From NCBI RefSeq assembly GCF_003855255.1, contig NZ_CP034072.1, forward strand, positions 62,001-126,000: a stretch of DNA of 64,000 nucleotides, in the 5' to 3' direction. The translations under genes and the position numbers were made by a program. Shown one piece after another: positions 24,824-36,125 of this stretch (position 1 is the stretch's first letter; each line of letters starts with the position of its first letter). Below the pieces are notes generated by a model. That model saw only the letters and a list, made by a program, of their open reading frames with translations, did not search any database and was not told the origin of the DNA. Source of the stretch: Mycolicibacterium nivoides. Lineage in GTDB: Bacteria; Actinomycetota; Actinomycetes; Mycobacteriales; Mycobacteriaceae.

Positions 24824-26395
24824 TTACAAACTGTCCACGATGGCGTTTTTCAGGGCCTCGGAACTGGTGCCGAACACCGCCTGAACGCTGTTGCCGACCT
24901 CGATGACGCCTGCGGCGCCGAGGGCCTTCAGCCGGTCCTGGTCGACCTTGCTCTTGTCGGCCACCTCCATGCGGAGCCGGGTGATGCAGGCATCGACATT
25001 GACGAGGTTCTCCCGGCCGCCGAACGCCGCGATGATCTGTTCGGCCTGAGTGTCCGCGCGCGCGGGTGCGGTCAACGTGCCGGTGCCGCCAGCCGTCACC
25101 GTGTTGGTGGAATCGGCGCCCTCACCGAGGTTGGCCCGTTCCTCGGCCTCGAACTCCGTCTCGGGCTCACGGCCGGGTGTGAGCATGTTCCACCTCTTGA
25201 TCGCGACGTAGAACAACACGAAGTAGACGACCGAGAACACCGCTCCCATCACGATCAGCAGCCAGATGTTCTTCGCCGCGGGCGCCCCGCCATACAACAA
25301 CAGGTCCAGGAGTCCGGCCGAGAACGAGAAGCCCAGGTGGATGTCGAGCAGGTAGGCGATCGCCAGGGACAGCCCGGTCAGGACCGCATGGATGACGTAG
25401 AGAGGGAACGCCACGAACATGAACGCGAACTCGAGCGGTTCGGTCACGCCGGTCAGGAACGCGGTGAGGGCGGCCGCCGAGAGGATGCCGACCGCAACTT
25501 TGCGTTGCTTCTTGTTCGCGGCGAGGATCATCGCCAGCGCCGCGGCGGGCAGGCCGAACATCAACACCGGGTAGAACCCCGAGGTGAGGATGCCCGCGGT
25601 CGGGTCGCCCGCCGCGAACCGGGTGAGCTCACCGGTGACCACCGTGCCGTCCGCGTTCTGATAATCGCCGTAGATGAACCACACGTAAGAGTTCGGGATG
25701 TGGTGCAGGCCCAGGGGAATCAGCATGCGGTTGGCGAATCCGTAGACGAATGCCCCCAGCGCGCCGCTGCCGCCGATGAACCGGCCGAGCCCGGTCAGTC
25801 CCGCGTCGAAGATCGGATAGAAGTAGCTCATCAGGAAGGCGATGAACAAGCTCGCCAGGGATACCACGATCGGCACGAACCGCCGTCCCCCGAAAAAGCC
25901 GAGATAGGACGGTAATTGGATGGTGTGGTAACGGTCGAACAACCATGCCGTGACCAGACCCACTACGATTCCGGCGAACACGCTGTAGTTGATCTGGGCT
26001 TGATCGCCGGCCTTGTCCACCTCGCCGGCCAGCACGATGGGGGACATGGTCTTGAAGACCGCCGCCATCACCAGGTAGCCGACCACCGCTGCCAGCGCCG
26101 TCGAGCCGTCGGCCTTGCGGGCGAAGCCGATCGCGACACCGACCGCGAACAGCAGGGGCAGGTTGGTGAACAGCGCGTCGCCTGCGGCGCTCATCGCCTT
26201 GAAGAAGGGGCCGATGACGGGGGAGTCGATCCGGCCCAGCAGGTCGGGTTGGCCCAGCCGCAGCAGGATGCCGGCGGCGGGCAGCACGGCGATCGGCAGC
26301 ATGAGGCTCTTGCCGAGTCGCTGCAGTTGTGCGAACGCGGGTATACGCAGACCGGATTTCACCTGTGCAACTTCAGATTTCGTCGTATCGCTCAT
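24824..26395 (-). CDS. nagE: PTS N-acetylglucosamine-type EIICB permease
   Basis: Sugar phosphotransferase transporter of 523 residues. The EIIC part has about ten helices ([27 protein letters not shown] at the N-terminus, and the substrate-region [18 protein letters not shown] and [12 protein letters not shown]). An acidic linker leads to a C-terminal EIIB with the phospho-cysteine in [12 protein letters not shown]. The GlcNAc assignment comes from the divergent EIIA-nagB-nagA operon. The ATG at 26395 gives [11 protein letters not shown]. The frame stays open far upstream, which is a GC artefact. Confidence 0.92.
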   Translation of the reverse strand: MSDTTKSEVAQVKSGLRIPAFAQLQRLGKSLMLPIAVLPAAGILLRLGQPDLLGRIDSPVIGPFFKAMSAAGDALFTNLPLLFAVGVAIGFARKADGSTALAAVVGYLVMAAVFKTMSPIVLAGEVDKAGDQAQINYSVFAGIVVGLVTAWLFDRYHTIQLPSYLGFFGGRRFVPIVVSLASLFIAFLMSYFYPIFDAGLTGLGRFIGGSGALGAFVYGFANRMLIPLGLHHIPNSYVWFIYGDYQNADGTVVTGELTRFAAGDPTAGILTSGFYPVLMFGLPAAALAMILAANKKQRKVAVGILSAAALTAFLTGVTEPLEFAFMFVAFPLYVIHAVLTGLSLAIAYLLDIHLGFSFSAGLLDLLLYGGAPAAKNIWLLIVMGAVFSVVYFVLFYVAIKRWNMLTPGREPETEFEAEERANLGEGADSTNTVTAGGTGTLTAPARADTQAEQIIAAFGGRENLVNVDACITRLRMEVADKSKVDQDRLKALGAAGVIEVGNSVQAVFGTSSEALKNAIVDSL

Positions 26396-26542
26396 CGCCT
26401 TATCGCCCTCCTGGCCACCCAGCGCGACCCGCCGCGAAGCTGAGCGGAAGCTTAGACGAGAACCCGTAAACTCGAGGCCGTCTTCCGGCCGCGCTCGTAT
26501 TGTTTGTGGCACGAGCCCCCGCGCCGCAAAGGAGCCCCACAC

Positions 26543-27013
26543 GTGAGCAGCACGCGAGTACTCGCCCCGGTCGCGGGGCGCGCAGTAGCACTCCAGGACG
26601 TTCCTGACCCCGTGTTCTCGGCCGGCATGGTGGGGTACGGCGCCGCGGTGGACCCACCGCGCGGCGTGATCGACGCGATTGCCCCGGTCAGCGGCAAGTT
26701 GTTGAAACTGATGCCGCACGCCTACGTGATCATGACCGCCGACAATGTCGGCGTCCTGGTCCACCTCGGGCTGGACACCGTCGCACTGAACGGAGCAGGC
26801 TTCACCACACATGTGAGTCAGGGTGATGAGGTCACCGCAGGCCAGGTGGTGATCACCTACGACGTGCCGGCCGTCGAGGCGAAAGGCCTGAATCCGATTG
26901 TCCCCGTTGTGGTCATGGACGAGCGTGAGCCCGGCAATGTGACGGTGGCCCGGCCGGTGGCCGCAGGAGCCGACATCGATTCGGGTGCAGAACTTTTCAC
27001 GGCGAACAAGTAG
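26543..27013 (+). CDS. PTS EIIA component, glucose/GlcNAc family
   Basis: Soluble phosphocarrier of 156 residues. The start is the GTG at 26543 with AAAGGAG just upstream, giving [17 protein letters not shown]. The PTS_EIIA_1 signature carries the phospho-histidine in [13 protein letters not shown], and a second conserved His lies in [10 protein letters not shown]. It passes phosphate from HPr to the EIIB domain of the divergent permease. It stops directly before the nagB start (TAGATG), so the three genes form one operon. TATTGT near 26498 is a plausible -10 element. Confidence 0.92.
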   Translation: MSSTRVLAPVAGRAVALQDVPDPVFSAGMVGYGAAVDPPRGVIDAIAPVSGKLLKLMPHAYVIMTADNVGVLVHLGLDTVALNGAGFTTHVSQGDEVTAGQVVITYDVPAVEAKGLNPIVPVVVMDEREPGNVTVARPVAAGADIDSGAELFTANK

Positions 27014-27799
27014 ATGGAAGTCATCATCCTCGCCGATGCCGCGAAGATCGGCGGCGTGGCCGCCGATACGGTCGGCGCGCTGCTGGACCGTAAACCGGAC
27101 GCGGTTCTGGGCCTTGCCACCGGCTCGTCGCCGCTGGCGATCTACGACGAACTCGCCGCGCGGTGTACCGCCGGGCAGATCTCGTTCCGGCAAGCCCGCG
27201 GCTTCACCCTCGACGAGTACGTCGGCCTGCCCGCCGACCATCCCGAGCGCTACCGCAACGTGATCGACACCGTTTTCGTCTCGCGCGTCGACTTCGCCCC
27301 GGGTGCGGTGCTGGGCCCGGACGGCCTGGCGACCGACATCCCGGCGGCGTGTGCGGCATACGAGGATGCCATCCGCGGCGCGGGCGGAGTCGATCTTCAG
27401 ATCCTCGGCATCGGCACCGATGGACACATCGGCTTCAACGAGCCCGGGTCCTCGCTGGCGTCGCGCACCCGCATCAAGACACTGACGCAGCAGACCCGCC
27501 TCGACAACGCCAGGTTCTTCGGAAGCGATCTGGACGCGGTGCCGACGCACTGCCTGACCCAGGGGCTGGCCACCATCATGGCGGCCCGGCACGTGATCCT
27601 GGTGGCGCTCGGCCGCAGTAAGGCCGAAGCGGTGCACCATCTGGTCGAGGGCGCCGTGAGCGCCATGTGGCCGGCGACCATCCTGCAGCATCACCCGCAT
27701 GTCACAGTCCTGCTCGATGAAGCTGCGGCACAGCGGCTTCAACTCATCGGCTACTACCGTGAGACCTACCGCTCGAAACCGGATTGGCAGGGCATCTGA
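27014..27799 (+). CDS. nagB: Glucosamine-6-phosphate deaminase
   Basis: Converts glucosamine-6-phosphate to fructose-6-phosphate and ammonia. 261 residues, the normal size. Visible motifs are the phosphate loop LGLATGSSP, the active-site Asp in FTLDEYVGL, and [14 protein letters not shown] with the catalytic Asp/His/Glu group. It sits between EIIA and nagA with no spacers, so uptake, deacetylation and deamination are co-expressed. Some residues of the allosteric site are not assignable by eye. Confidence 0.96.
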   Translation: MEVIILADAAKIGGVAADTVGALLDRKPDAVLGLATGSSPLAIYDELAARCTAGQISFRQARGFTLDEYVGLPADHPERYRNVIDTVFVSRVDFAPGAVLGPDGLATDIPAACAAYEDAIRGAGGVDLQILGIGTDGHIGFNEPGSSLASRTRIKTLTQQTRLDNARFFGSDLDAVPTHCLTQGLATIMAARHVILVALGRSKAEAVHHLVEGAVSAMWPATILQHHPHVTVLLDEAAAQRLQLIGYYRETYRSKPDWQGI

Positions 27800-28945
27800 A
27801 TGCTGCTGACCGCCGGCACGTTGATCACGGGCGCAGAGCTGTTGCGGCCGGGATGGATTGACGTGTCGGGCGGTCGCGTGACGGCCGTCGGCGCCGGTGC
27901 GCCGCACCGGCCAGCCGATGGTGATCTGGGCCCGGTGACCGTGGTGCCGGGTTTCGTCGACACCCATACGCACGGCGGTGGCGGCGGCAGTTTCTCGGTC
28001 CCATCGGAGGCCGACACGTCGGCCGCGGTGGCGCTGCACCGTCGGCACGGCACCACCGCAATGATCGCCTCGCTGGTCACCGCGAGCCCGGACGATCTCC
28101 TGCATCAGGTGAGGGTGCGGGCCGAGGACGTCCGGGCCGGGCGCATGGACGGAATCCACCTCGAAGGCCCGTGGCTGTCGACGGTGCGGTGCGGGGCCCA
28201 TCAACCCGCGCTCATGCGCGACCCGGATCCGGCAGAGATCGACCGGGTGCTCACCGCCGCCGAGGGGACGATCCGGATGGTGACGATCGCGCCCGAACGT
28301 AGCGGCGCGCTCGCGGCGATCCGGCAGTTCGTCGACGCCGGTGTGGTGGTGGCCGTGGGTCATACCGAGGCGACCTACGAACAGACCCGCGCGGCTATCG
28401 CGGCCGGTGCCACGGTCGGCACGCATCTGTTCAACGCCATGCGCCCGATCGACCGGCGCGAACCGGGTCCGGTGATCGCGCTGCTCGAAGATCCCTCCGT
28501 CACCGTCGAACTCATCACCGACGGGGTCCACATCGATCCGGCCATCTACCGGCATGTCACGCGCTCCGTCGGCCCGGATCGCGTCTCGCTGATCACCGAC
28601 GCGATGGCAGCCACCGGCATGTCCGACGGGCGGTATCACCTGGGCCCGGTGCAGGTCGACGTGGTGGACGGGGTCGCTTTCGTCGGGGGCACCGACACCA
28701 TCGCGGGGAGCACCGCGACCATGGACCGGGTGGTCCGGTTCGCGGTCACCCATTGCGGACTGCCCCGCGACGAGGCGCTGCTGCTCGTCGTTCGTCAGGC
28801 CTCCCTGAACCCGGCGCGGGCGATGGGTCTTCCCGGTGAGGGCCTGATCGCCGGGGCCGCAGCCGATCTCGTGGCGCTGGGTGCGGATCTGACCGTCGCG
28901 GCGGTGATGCGCCGGGGCGTGTGGGAGCTGGAACCGGCGGTGTAG
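27800..28945 (+). CDS. nagA: N-acetylglucosamine-6-phosphate deacetylase
   Basis: Removes acetate from GlcNAc-6-phosphate ahead of NagB. Amidohydrolase-fold protein of 381 residues: [16 protein letters not shown] near the N-terminus, [58 protein letters not shown] and the catalytic [14 protein letters not shown]. The ATG directly follows the nagB stop. Mycobacterial NagA can also feed cell-wall amino-sugar recycling. Confidence 0.95.
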   Translation: MLLTAGTLITGAELLRPGWIDVSGGRVTAVGAGAPHRPADGDLGPVTVVPGFVDTHTHGGGGGSFSVPSEADTSAAVALHRRHGTTAMIASLVTASPDDLLHQVRVRAEDVRAGRMDGIHLEGPWLSTVRCGAHQPALMRDPDPAEIDRVLTAAEGTIRMVTIAPERSGALAAIRQFVDAGVVVAVGHTEATYEQTRAAIAAGATVGTHLFNAMRPIDRREPGPVIALLEDPSVTVELITDGVHIDPAIYRHVTRSVGPDRVSLITDAMAATGMSDGRYHLGPVQVDVVDGVAFVGGTDTIAGSTATMDRVVRFAVTHCGLPRDEALLLVVRQASLNPARAMGLPGEGLIAGAAADLVALGADLTVAAVMRRGVWELEPAV

Positions 28946-29086
28946 CCCGCTCGTCGCGCGCTGTTCGCCCGAGAAGTGTTTTCTGAGGCAAACATTCGCG
29001 TTGCGGGGGCGTTGATTAGCCGTTACAAATTCTTGCACCGGCGTACCGTCACCGGGGTAACGCCGCAGAGCATCTGGGGGTCGTTC

Positions 29087-31720
29087 TTGTCGGACTGGCC
29101 ATTTGTCGCACGGGATGTCGAGCTGCGCGAGGCCGCGCAGGCGCTGCGGGGCGGCGCTCGCGGGGTGGTCATCGCCGGTAAGGCCGGAGTCGGGAAATCG
29201 GCGCTGGCGCGGGTACTGGCCGAGGGTCTGGAGGCAGACGGTTGCCCCGTCCGGTTCGTGCTGGGTACCGAGACCGGGCAGGCGGTGCCGCTCGGGGCAT
29301 TTCGCCACGCGCTCACCCTCGCCGACGCGCATGACCCTACGGTGATGCTCGCCGTCGCACACGAGATGTTGGCCTCCGATCCCGACCTGGTCATCGTGGT
29401 CGATGACGCGCAGCACCTCGACCCGTTGTCGGCGCTGTTGGTCCAGCAACTGGCGGTGCACGGCTCGCCGAGGCTGATCGTCACCATCGGGAACGGCGCT
29501 GCCACATCCGATGCGGTGACGGCCCTGTGGAAGGAACAGCTGCTGCTGCGGCTGGACCTCGAACCCTTCACCCGGGCGCAGACCGCTGAGTTGGCCGCGG
29601 CGGTGTTGGGCGGCGAGGTCGACGAGCGCACCGTCGCAGAACTGCACCGGTTTTCCTCGGGAAGCCCGCTCTACCTGCGGGGTGCGCTCAACGCGGCCCT
29701 GGGCGATGCGGTGCTGGTCTGCGAACAGGGCCGCTGGCGGCTGCGCGGGCAGCTGCGGGCCAGTGCCGATCTGCACGCACTGATCAATTCCCGGTTCGAC
29801 ACCCTGACGCCGGACGAACGCGATGTGGTGGAGGTGGTCTCCACCGCCGAGGTGCTCGACTGGGACGTGTTGGCGGGAGCCTGCGACCTCGACGCGATCG
29901 CCCGGGTCGAACGCAGGGGAGCGATCCAGGTGCTCAACGACGCGGCCTGCACCCTCGTGCAGCCGGGGCACCCCATCATCGGTGAAGTGGCCCGCAGCCG
30001 GTGCTCGAAAACTCGTTCCCGGCAGATCAATACGCTGTTGGCCTCGCTGCTGGAGGCGCACCTGCAGTCGCCGCACAGCGGCCGGCTCCCTGACGTCCGG
30101 GGACGCATACAGCTGGCGCGATTCATGGCGGGAGGCAACGGTCCGACGGATCCGGGAGCCATCGCCGACGCCGCGGCAAGTGCGGTCACCATGTCCAACC
30201 TGGCGCTGGGAGAAGAGCTGGCGCGATACGCACTGGATCACGGTGCCGGGGTACGAGCGGCGATCGTGCTGGCCGACGCGATGAGCTGGCAGGGACGCGG
30301 CGAGCAGGCCGAGGAGTTGTTGGCCCGGTCGGTACCACCGACTGAGGACGAACCGATGCTGGCGCGGTGGGGCTGCCTGCGGGCATCCAACCTGTTCTTC
30401 GGGTGTGCCCGCCCTGACGCGGCGCGGTCGGTGCTCGCCGTGGTGCGGCAACAGGTGCACTGCCCGCAGACGTTGAACCTGGTCGTGGCGATGGAAGCGG
30501 TTTTCGCGTTCTTCGCCGGTGAGCTCGCCGGTGCGATCGCGCTGGGCACCGAAACTCTGGGCGCCGCGGCGTTGTCGACGGCCAACGGGTCGACGGCGAA
30601 CGTATGGGCGGCACTGGCCACCTCGAGTGCGCTGGCCTTGTCGGGCCGTTCGGACGAGGTTGCCGAGGTGGCGCAGGCAGGTGAGTTGGCCGCCGAGGAT
30701 TGCGAGTCGGGGCCGCAGCGCTACTGGCTGGCTTTCGCGCAGGTATCGGCCGCCGTGGCCGAAGGGGAGCTCGAGCGGGCACAGCGGGTCTGTGACCGCT
30801 ACGCCGTGCCGGCGGCCGGTTCTCCGCAGGCCGAGGCCATTGTTACCGCGCTGAGCGGGAGGGTGGCGTTGGCCCGCGGTTGCCTGCCGTCGGCGGCCGA
30901 AGCCCTGCAGGCCGCGTTGTGGGCCACCCCGCAGGTCCTCCCGCCGGGGTGGCTGATGGTGGTCGCCGCATGGCTGGCCCAAGTCGAGGGGATGCGTGGC
31001 AACGGCTCCGCCGCGGGCGCCGCTCTGCTCCGGGCCGAGGCTGCGGCAGCCGGGCCGCTCGAGGTGTTCCGGCCAGAGCTGGACTTGGCCAGGGCCTGGA
31101 CGGCGGCAGCGATCGGTGACACGAGATCGGCCGTCGATCACGTTGCCCGGGCGGCGCAGTGCGCCAAGGCGGGCGGTATGGACACGGTGGAGCTCACGGC
31201 CCTGCACACAGCGTTGCGATTCGGGGAAACCTCGGGTCACCGCAGGATCCAGCAACTGGCGCGCCGCCAGGGTGGCCGGCTGGCCGAGGCCATCGCCGCG
31301 CACAGCCGCGGCCTGGCCCGCCAGGACCCCGGTCAACTCGTCGCGGCCACGGACCGGTTCGAGGTGATCGGTGCGCTGGGGTTGGCCGCCGATACAGCTG
31401 CCCACGCGGCCAGAGAGTATGCCCGGGCCGGTTGCCGCGGCGGTGAATTGGAATCGGCCGCGCGGGCACTGTGGCTGTCGGGCCAGAGTGGCGCGCTGAC
31501 CCCGGCCATGTGCAGCGCCGGAGACCCGCTGCCGCTCACCGAGCGGGAGTGGGAGATCGCCAATCTTGTCGGTATCGGGATGAGCAACCGCCAGATCGCC
31601 GGCGAGTTGTGCCTGTCGGTGCGCACCGTCGACGGGCACCTGTACCGCATGTTCGCCAAACTCGGTGTGGAGGACCGCGACCACCTGGCCCGGCTGGCGC
31701 GTTTCGGGCCGGCCAGTTGA
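29087..31720 (+). CDS. Large ATP-dependent LuxR-type (LAL) regulator
   Basis: LAL-family regulator, about 877 residues from TTG 29087 (GGGGG six bases upstream); a GTG at 28976 in frame would add 37 residues. AAA-type ATPase: Walker [10 protein letters not shown] (31-39), Walker [13 protein letters not shown], then a long helical TPR/MalT-like region. The C-terminal LuxR HTH is [40 protein letters not shown]. By analogy with MalT it integrates an inducer with ATP. It follows the nag operon in the same direction after about 140 bases, so it may or may not control it. Confidence 0.88.
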   Translation: MSDWPFVARDVELREAAQALRGGARGVVIAGKAGVGKSALARVLAEGLEADGCPVRFVLGTETGQAVPLGAFRHALTLADAHDPTVMLAVAHEMLASDPDLVIVVDDAQHLDPLSALLVQQLAVHGSPRLIVTIGNGAATSDAVTALWKEQLLLRLDLEPFTRAQTAELAAAVLGGEVDERTVAELHRFSSGSPLYLRGALNAALGDAVLVCEQGRWRLRGQLRASADLHALINSRFDTLTPDERDVVEVVSTAEVLDWDVLAGACDLDAIARVERRGAIQVLNDAACTLVQPGHPIIGEVARSRCSKTRSRQINTLLASLLEAHLQSPHSGRLPDVRGRIQLARFMAGGNGPTDPGAIADAAASAVTMSNLALGEELARYALDHGAGVRAAIVLADAMSWQGRGEQAEELLARSVPPTEDEPMLARWGCLRASNLFFGCARPDAARSVLAVVRQQVHCPQTLNLVVAMEAVFAFFAGELAGAIALGTETLGAAALSTANGSTANVWAALATSSALALSGRSDEVAEVAQAGELAAEDCESGPQRYWLAFAQVSAAVAEGELERAQRVCDRYAVPAAGSPQAEAIVTALSGRVALARGCLPSAAEALQAALWATPQVLPPGWLMVVAAWLAQVEGMRGNGSAAGAALLRAEAAAAGPLEVFRPELDLARAWTAAAIGDTRSAVDHVARAAQCAKAGGMDTVELTALHTALRFGETSGHRRIQQLARRQGGRLAEAIAAHSRGLARQDPGQLVAATDRFEVIGALGLAADTAAHAAREYARAGCRGGELESAARALWLSGQSGALTPAMCSAGDPLPLTEREWEIANLVGIGMSNRQIAGELCLSVRTVDGHLYRMFAKLGVEDRDHLARLARFGPAS

Positions 31721-31930
31721 TCAGACGGGGCGTTCGGGGTCCTCACTGGAGGTGCGGGCACCCACGAAATCGAGGAGTCGCGGATCGGTGGAGGTGAACC
31801 GGTCCACTTCCTCGCCGCCATCGCATCGCAGCAACGCGATCGTGAGGCTGTGGACGGTGCGGGTGAGGACGCACCAGTGTGCGCCGGAGTCTTCCCAGCG
31901 CCGCAGATCTGCCACCCGATCGAGGCTCAT
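31721..31930 (-). CDS. Small conserved hypothetical protein
   Basis: Protein of 69 residues from ATG 31930, or 73 from ATG 31942. It reads MSLDRVADLRRWEDSGAHWCVLTRTVHSLTIALLRCDGGEEVDRFTSTDPRLLDF. The AGGAGG just before ATG 31930 is only one base away, so the start is unclear. The composition suggests a small beta-rich domain of the type found beside DUF488 genes. It is tightly divergent from the DUF488 gene (20 bases). No function is known to me. Confidence 0.6.
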   Translation of the reverse strand: MSLDRVADLRRWEDSGAHWCVLTRTVHSLTIALLRCDGGEEVDRFTSTDPRLLDFVGARTSSEDPERPV

Positions 31931-31950
31931 GCCTCCTACCATGGCATGTC

Positions 31951-32310
31951 ATGGCCGAGAAGAACCGTGTGCGGTTGGCGCGGGTGTATACGGAACCCGA
32001 ACCCGATGAGGGGCAGCGGGTCCTGGTCGACCGACTGTGGCCCAGGGGCCTGAAGAAGACCGACCCGCGGGTGGGGCACTGGCTGCGGGCGGTTGCCCCG
32101 TCGACGGAGTTGCGTCACTGGTACGACCACAAGCCGGAGCGCTATGGCGAGTTCGCCGCGCGCTACATCCAGGAGCTGCAGTCCGGTGAGGAGGCCGCGG
32201 GCCTCGATGAGTTGCGGGCGCTGGTCAGCGACGGCCCGGTCACCTTGGTGACCGCCACCCGCGAACTCGACCTGAGCCACCTGACCGTCCTGGCCAAGCT
32301 GCTGACCTGA
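31951..32310 (+). CDS. DUF488 family protein
   Basis: Protein of 119 residues with the hallmark [16 protein letters not shown], the [17 protein letters not shown] middle and the C-terminal [20 protein letters not shown]488 (YeaO-like) proteins are widespread, small and of unknown function; the M. tuberculosis homologue is also found near pgmA/crcB. No Shine-Dalgarno is visible. TACCAT (31937-31942) sits where a -10 element would give a nearly leaderless transcript, inside the divergent gene. Confidence 0.85.
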   Translation: MAEKNRVRLARVYTEPEPDEGQRVLVDRLWPRGLKKTDPRVGHWLRAVAPSTELRHWYDHKPERYGEFAARYIQELQSGEEAAGLDELRALVSDGPVTLVTATRELDLSHLTVLAKLLT

Positions 32311-32326
32311 ATTCGGAGGTGGGGAG

Positions 32327-32345
32327 GAAGGTAAACCTACCCTCA
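32327..32345. promoter_or_regulatory. IdeR-like iron box before mbtK
   Basis: The 19-mer here matches the IdeR consensus TWAGGTWAGSCTWACCTWA at 15 of 19 positions, with the core AGGTAAACCTACCCT. A -10-like TACGGT follows at 32351-32356, so bound IdeR would cover the -35 region and repress mbtK in iron-replete cells. Confidence 0.65.
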
Positions 32346-32371
32346 GTCGCTACGGTAGGCTCGGCGCTCAA

Positions 32372-33013
32372 ATGAGCGATATCGATACCGACTTGCCGGG
32401 CGCCCCCGTGCTCAAGCGCGAGCTGACCGACATCACTGATGAGGTGCGCGTAGTCGACGCCCCGCCGACCCCGATCCTGGCCGAGCCGTACGACATCCGG
32501 GTAGCCGACGCCGGTGCCGACGCCGAACTGGTGTCGGAATGGATGAACCGCCCGCACCTGGTGGAGGCCTGGGAGTACGACTGGGCGCCGGACCGCTGGA
32601 GCCGATACCTGCAGGCACAGCTCGACGGTGAATACTCACGGCCGTTCATCGCGAGCTTCCGTGGCAAGCCCGTCGGGTACATCGAGTTGTACCGGGCGGC
32701 CAAGGATTCCATCGCACCCCGGTATGCCGCCGATCCGTACGACATCGGCATGCACGCGGCGATCGCCGATCTGAGATTCGTCAACCGCGGGATGGGCCCG
32801 ATCCTGTTGCCGCGCATCGTGGCCAACGTGTTCGAGCTCGAACCGAACTGCCGGAGGGTCATGTTCGATCCGGACCATCGCAACAACGGCGCCCGCCGGG
32901 TATGCGAATGGGCGGGATGCGAATTCCTGGGCGAGCACCAGATGTCCAACCGGAAGATGGCCCTCTACGCGCTGCCGCGCACACCCGACGACGCTCTCGG
33001 CGCCGCCGGGTAA
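32372..33013 (+). CDS. mbtK: Mycobactin lysine N-acyltransferase MbtK
   Basis: GNAT-family enzyme that transfers the long acyl chain from MbtL to the lysine side chain of mycobactin. 213 residues; motifs [37 protein letters not shown] and [16 protein letters not shown], with the C-terminal [20 protein letters not shown] as in Rv1347c. It is convergent with mbtN, the same arrangement as in M. tuberculosis. ATG 32372 lies at a plausible short leader after the IdeR-controlled promoter. Confidence 0.94.
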   Translation: MSDIDTDLPGAPVLKRELTDITDEVRVVDAPPTPILAEPYDIRVADAGADAELVSEWMNRPHLVEAWEYDWAPDRWSRYLQAQLDGEYSRPFIASFRGKPVGYIELYRAAKDSIAPRYAADPYDIGMHAAIADLRFVNRGMGPILLPRIVANVFELEPNCRRVMFDPDHRNNGARRVCEWAGCEFLGEHQMSNRKMALYALPRTPDDALGAAG

Positions 33014-33026
33014 CTGACGAACCGGT

Positions 33027-34196
33027 TCAGGCTCCGGCGAACTCGGCGTAGCCGTCGTAGTCGGGCTTCATGGCCGCGGCCACCAGCTCCCACAGCACCT
33101 CATCAGTGCCGCCACCGACGCGGGCCAGCTTCATGTCGCGCCACCACTTGCCCAGCGGCGTCTCGTCCACGAGATAGCCGGAGCCGCCGAAGATGTGCAT
33201 GCACTCGGATGCGACCTCTTCGCCCAGCCGTGCTGCGGTCACCTTGAAGGCGGCGGCGGCCCGGAGGTCGAGCTTGCCCTGTGCAGCCGCCCCGGCCAGG
33301 GCGTAACGCAGCAGATCGACGCGGGCCTGCAGATCAGCGATCCGCATGCGCAACGCCTGGTGCTCGTAGAGGGTGTGGCCGAACTGCCGGCGTTTCATCA
33401 TGCGCGCCAACGTGATCCCGAGGATCCGTTGTGATCCTGCGGCGACCTGTCCGGCGATCGACATGCGTTCGTGGGCCAAGCCCCACGAGATCGCCGCCAG
33501 CCCGGTGCCGGCCCGGGCCACCAGATGATCTGCGGGCACCCACGTGTCGATGTGCACCGCAGCCGTGGCCAGGGGTCCGTTGCCGACCTTGCGATACGGC
33601 GTCTGGATCTCGACCTGTGAGGTGGGCACCGCGATGACGACGACGTTGCCGTGCCTGCTGGTCGGATCGTGGTCGACGTTGCGGGCCACCACCATGATGT
33701 GGTCGGCGATCGTCGACAGGGAGACGAACTTCTTGATGCCCTTGATCTCGAATCCGTCACGGGCCGTGCGGACTTCGGTCTCCACGATCTGCAGGTCCGA
33801 ACCGCCGGATTCCTCGGAGGCCGCGATGCACAGCACGGCTTCGCCGTGGATGGCCTGTTCGCAGATGGTGCGCAGGTGGTCGGATTTGCCGAAGCGGCGC
33901 AGCAGGGCGATGGCCGAGTCGTGCAGGCTGACACCCACACCGATGCCCGAGGAGCCGGTCCGGCCCAGAGCGGAGGCCAGTTCGATCAGCTTGGCCACGT
34001 CGGGTTGTTGTCCGTCGCCCCACTTCTCGCTGAACACCCCGTTGCGGCCGAGGTGTTCGATGAGTTGGCGCGGAAAGCTCTCGGTCTCTTCGGCTTCGGC
34101 CGTCCACGTCTTGACCTGGTCATCGAACACCCGATCCAGCAGATCGCGGTACTCGTCGAGAGTGGTGGTGGCCGGCGTCGGCGTGAGCGCGGTCAT
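33027..34196 (-). CDS. mbtN: Mycobactin acyl-ACP dehydrogenase MbtN
   Basis: Acyl-CoA dehydrogenase-fold flavoprotein that introduces the double bond into the MbtL-bound acyl chain. 389 residues from ATG 34196, which overlaps the mbtM stop by 4 bases. Motifs: [40 protein letters not shown] (FAD/substrate region), [46 protein letters not shown] and the C-terminal [42 protein letters not shown]. Part of mbtLMN. Confidence 0.93.
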   Translation of the reverse strand: MTALTPTPATTTLDEYRDLLDRVFDDQVKTWTAEAEETESFPRQLIEHLGRNGVFSEKWGDGQQPDVAKLIELASALGRTGSSGIGVGVSLHDSAIALLRRFGKSDHLRTICEQAIHGEAVLCIAASEESGGSDLQIVETEVRTARDGFEIKGIKKFVSLSTIADHIMVVARNVDHDPTSRHGNVVVIAVPTSQVEIQTPYRKVGNGPLATAAVHIDTWVPADHLVARAGTGLAAISWGLAHERMSIAGQVAAGSQRILGITLARMMKRRQFGHTLYEHQALRMRIADLQARVDLLRYALAGAAAQGKLDLRAAAAFKVTAARLGEEVASECMHIFGGSGYLVDETPLGKWWRDMKLARVGGGTDEVLWELVAAAMKPDYDGYAEFAGA

Positions 34197-35767
34197 GACT
34201 TCGCTGTCTCCAATTGTCGTTTGACCTCCAGGCGGCGCAGCTTGCCCGAGGAGGTGCGGGGGAGTGACCCCGGCGTCAGGAACACCACGTCGGCGGGCAC
34301 GATGCCGCACTCGGATGCCACCTGCTGGATGACCTGGCTGCGGGCCCCGGCCTCGTCGGGGCCCCGGAACTCGGCGGCGATCACCAGGCCGGAGCGGACG
34401 GAGTTCTCGCCGGCACCCACGGCCACAACGGCGCCTTCGCGAACACCCTTGACCTGAGCGGCAACCCGCTCGATCTCGGTGGGGAAGATGTTGCGCCCGG
34501 CCACCGTGATGAGTTCCTTGGTGCGCCCGCAGACCACCAGTCCGCCGTCGACGAAATAGCCGAGATCGCCGGTGGCGAACCAGTCGTCGGGGTTCAACGG
34601 GGTCTGGCCGAGGTAGCCCGACATCATCGAGGTGCCGCGGATCTCGACCTCACCCACCTCGCGGTCGACGATGCCCGCGTTGTCCTCGCTGGGCCGCAGG
34701 CGCACTTCCATCCCACCGATGGCGTCACCGAGGACCGCGAGTTGCTGCCGGTTGCTCCCGGCGTCCGTCGCGACGGTGATCTCGTCGAGAACCACACCCA
34801 GACCCGGAACGGGAACCGTGACCGCACAGGATGATTCGGCCATCCCGTACGACGGTGAGAGGGCTCCGGGGTTGAAGCCGAATCGGGAGAGCTCGGTGCC
34901 GAACCGGCTCGTCGCCTCGCAGTCGACCGGCTCGCCGCCGTTGAGCGCGAACCGCACGGCCGACAGGTCCAGATCGGTCAGGCGCTTAGAGTACTTGCCG
35001 ATCAGGCCGTAGGCCATGTTCGGCGCGGCGGTCAGGGTGGCGCGGCTCTCGGTGAGCCACCGCACCCAGCTGAACGGCGAGGCCGCGAATGCCATGGTCG
35101 GGGCCTGCCACACCTCGATGCCGTTGACCGCTCCGGCCAGTAGGAAGGTCAGGCCCATGTCGTGGTACAGCGGCAGCCACGAGCACCCGATATCGCTGTG
35201 CGACAGGCTGATCCGCTCGCTGAGTCCACGAAGATTGGCGAGCACCGCCGATGGTGTCAGCTGTGCGGTACGAGGGGTGCCGGTCGAGCCGGCAGTGCCC
35301 TGCAGGACCGCGAACTGGCCGGTTCCCAGCGCCAGCGTTGTGGAGCGTCGAGCGTGGGCGACGACGGCGTCGTCGTGGATCCTCAGCGAGGTCTCGGCTG
35401 TGCGCAGCTGATCCAGGTAGGGGCCGTGGCTGAACACCGTGCCGACGCCGATGTCGGAGAATCGCTTCAACGTGGACTGCGCCCACGTGTCCGCGTCCGC
35501 ACCCCGGATCGGGCCGGGCAGAACGGACAGTGCCGCGCCGGCCAGGAGGGCGCCGACGGCCGTCGCGATGCCCTCCACGGTGGGCTCACCGACCACACCG
35601 ACACCGGTCGAACCATCCTGGCCGATCTGTTCGGCGACGTTCTCGGCGCGCGCGTACACCTCGCCCCAGGGATGGCGGGTCCAGGTGCGTGACTCGTGGT
35701 CGTACACCACGAGGTCGGCGTCAGTAGTGGTCAGCGACGCGGCGAGCGCCGATGCCAGCACGCTCAC
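34193..35767 (-). CDS. mbtM: Mycobactin fatty acyl-AMP ligase MbtM
   Basis: Activates a long-chain fatty acid as the acyl adenylate and loads it on MbtL. 524 residues of the ANL superfamily. The phosphate loop is [16 protein letters not shown], followed by [14 protein letters not shown] (a FAAL-type H-D-M-G loop), [13 protein letters not shown], the hinge [38 protein letters not shown], and the catalytic Lys in [12 protein letters not shown]. It overlaps both neighbours (mbtL and mbtN) by 4 bases. Confidence 0.94.
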   Translation of the reverse strand: MSVLASALAASLTTTDADLVVYDHESRTWTRHPWGEVYARAENVAEQIGQDGSTGVGVVGEPTVEGIATAVGALLAGAALSVLPGPIRGADADTWAQSTLKRFSDIGVGTVFSHGPYLDQLRTAETSLRIHDDAVVAHARRSTTLALGTGQFAVLQGTAGSTGTPRTAQLTPSAVLANLRGLSERISLSHSDIGCSWLPLYHDMGLTFLLAGAVNGIEVWQAPTMAFAASPFSWVRWLTESRATLTAAPNMAYGLIGKYSKRLTDLDLSAVRFALNGGEPVDCEATSRFGTELSRFGFNPGALSPSYGMAESSCAVTVPVPGLGVVLDEITVATDAGSNRQQLAVLGDAIGGMEVRLRPSEDNAGIVDREVGEVEIRGTSMMSGYLGQTPLNPDDWFATGDLGYFVDGGLVVCGRTKELITVAGRNIFPTEIERVAAQVKGVREGAVVAVGAGENSVRSGLVIAAEFRGPDEAGARSQVIQQVASECGIVPADVVFLTPGSLPRTSSGKLRRLEVKRQLETAKS

Positions 35768-36033
35768 TGGCTGCTCTGCGCGGCAGGCACTTTCGCCAGG
35801 ATGGCCGCTTCGAGGTCACCGACGGTGTCGCAGCTGAGCAGGTCTTCTTCGGAGAGGGCAACCCCGAGCTTGTCCTCGATCGCCACCATGCCGACGGCGA
35901 ATGCCACCGAGTCCAGGCCGACGTCGTCGATCAGTCGGGATTCCCTGGTCACCCGGCGGACATCGACGTTCATGTCGTCGCGAAGGATCTCGGTGAGGGC
36001 GGCGCTGACCGCTTCGGGTGTTGTCGACTGCAT
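35764..36033 (-). CDS. mbtL: Mycobactin acyl carrier protein MbtL
   Basis: Acyl carrier protein of 89 residues. The phosphopantetheine attachment Ser is in [15 protein letters not shown], and flanking helices end with [18 protein letters not shown]. It carries the fatty acyl chain activated by MbtM, oxidised by MbtN and transferred by MbtK. First gene of the mbtLMN operon, directly downstream of an IdeR-like site. Confidence 0.94.
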   Translation of the reverse strand: MQSTTPEAVSAALTEILRDDMNVDVRRVTRESRLIDDVGLDSVAFAVGMVAIEDKLGVALSEEDLLSCDTVGDLEAAILAKVPAAQSSQ

Positions 36034-36062
36034 GGGGTGGCACGGTACACGGCGGAGGAAAG

Positions 36063-36081
36063 GTAGGCTAGCCTTACCAGC
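36063..36081. promoter_or_regulatory. IdeR-like iron box before mbtLMN
   Basis: On the minus strand the 19-mer GCTGGTAAGGCTAGCCTAC matches the IdeR consensus at 14 of 19 positions, with ten of the eleven central bases agreeing. It lies about 30-48 bases before the mbtL ATG and overlaps TANNNT-type -10 candidates, which suits iron-dependent repression. Confidence 0.65.
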
Positions 36082-36125
36082 CTGGCTGTGAGGTCACTAA
36101 CTAAGTCGACGGCCGAGGAACCCGC

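Noticed and set aside
26396-26542. DasR/NagR operator between the divergent nag units
   Set aside because: No TGGTCTAGACCA-like dyad; only short AGCTGAG/AGCTTAG direct similarity.
24824-31684. A 2286-codon open frame on the minus strand
   Set aside because: Only the first-transcribed part beyond 26395 lacks any family pattern and is His/Arg/Gly/Gln-rich. It is antisense to EIIA, nagB, nagA and the LAL gene, a known effect of high-GC codon bias. The real gene is the EIICB at 24824-26395.
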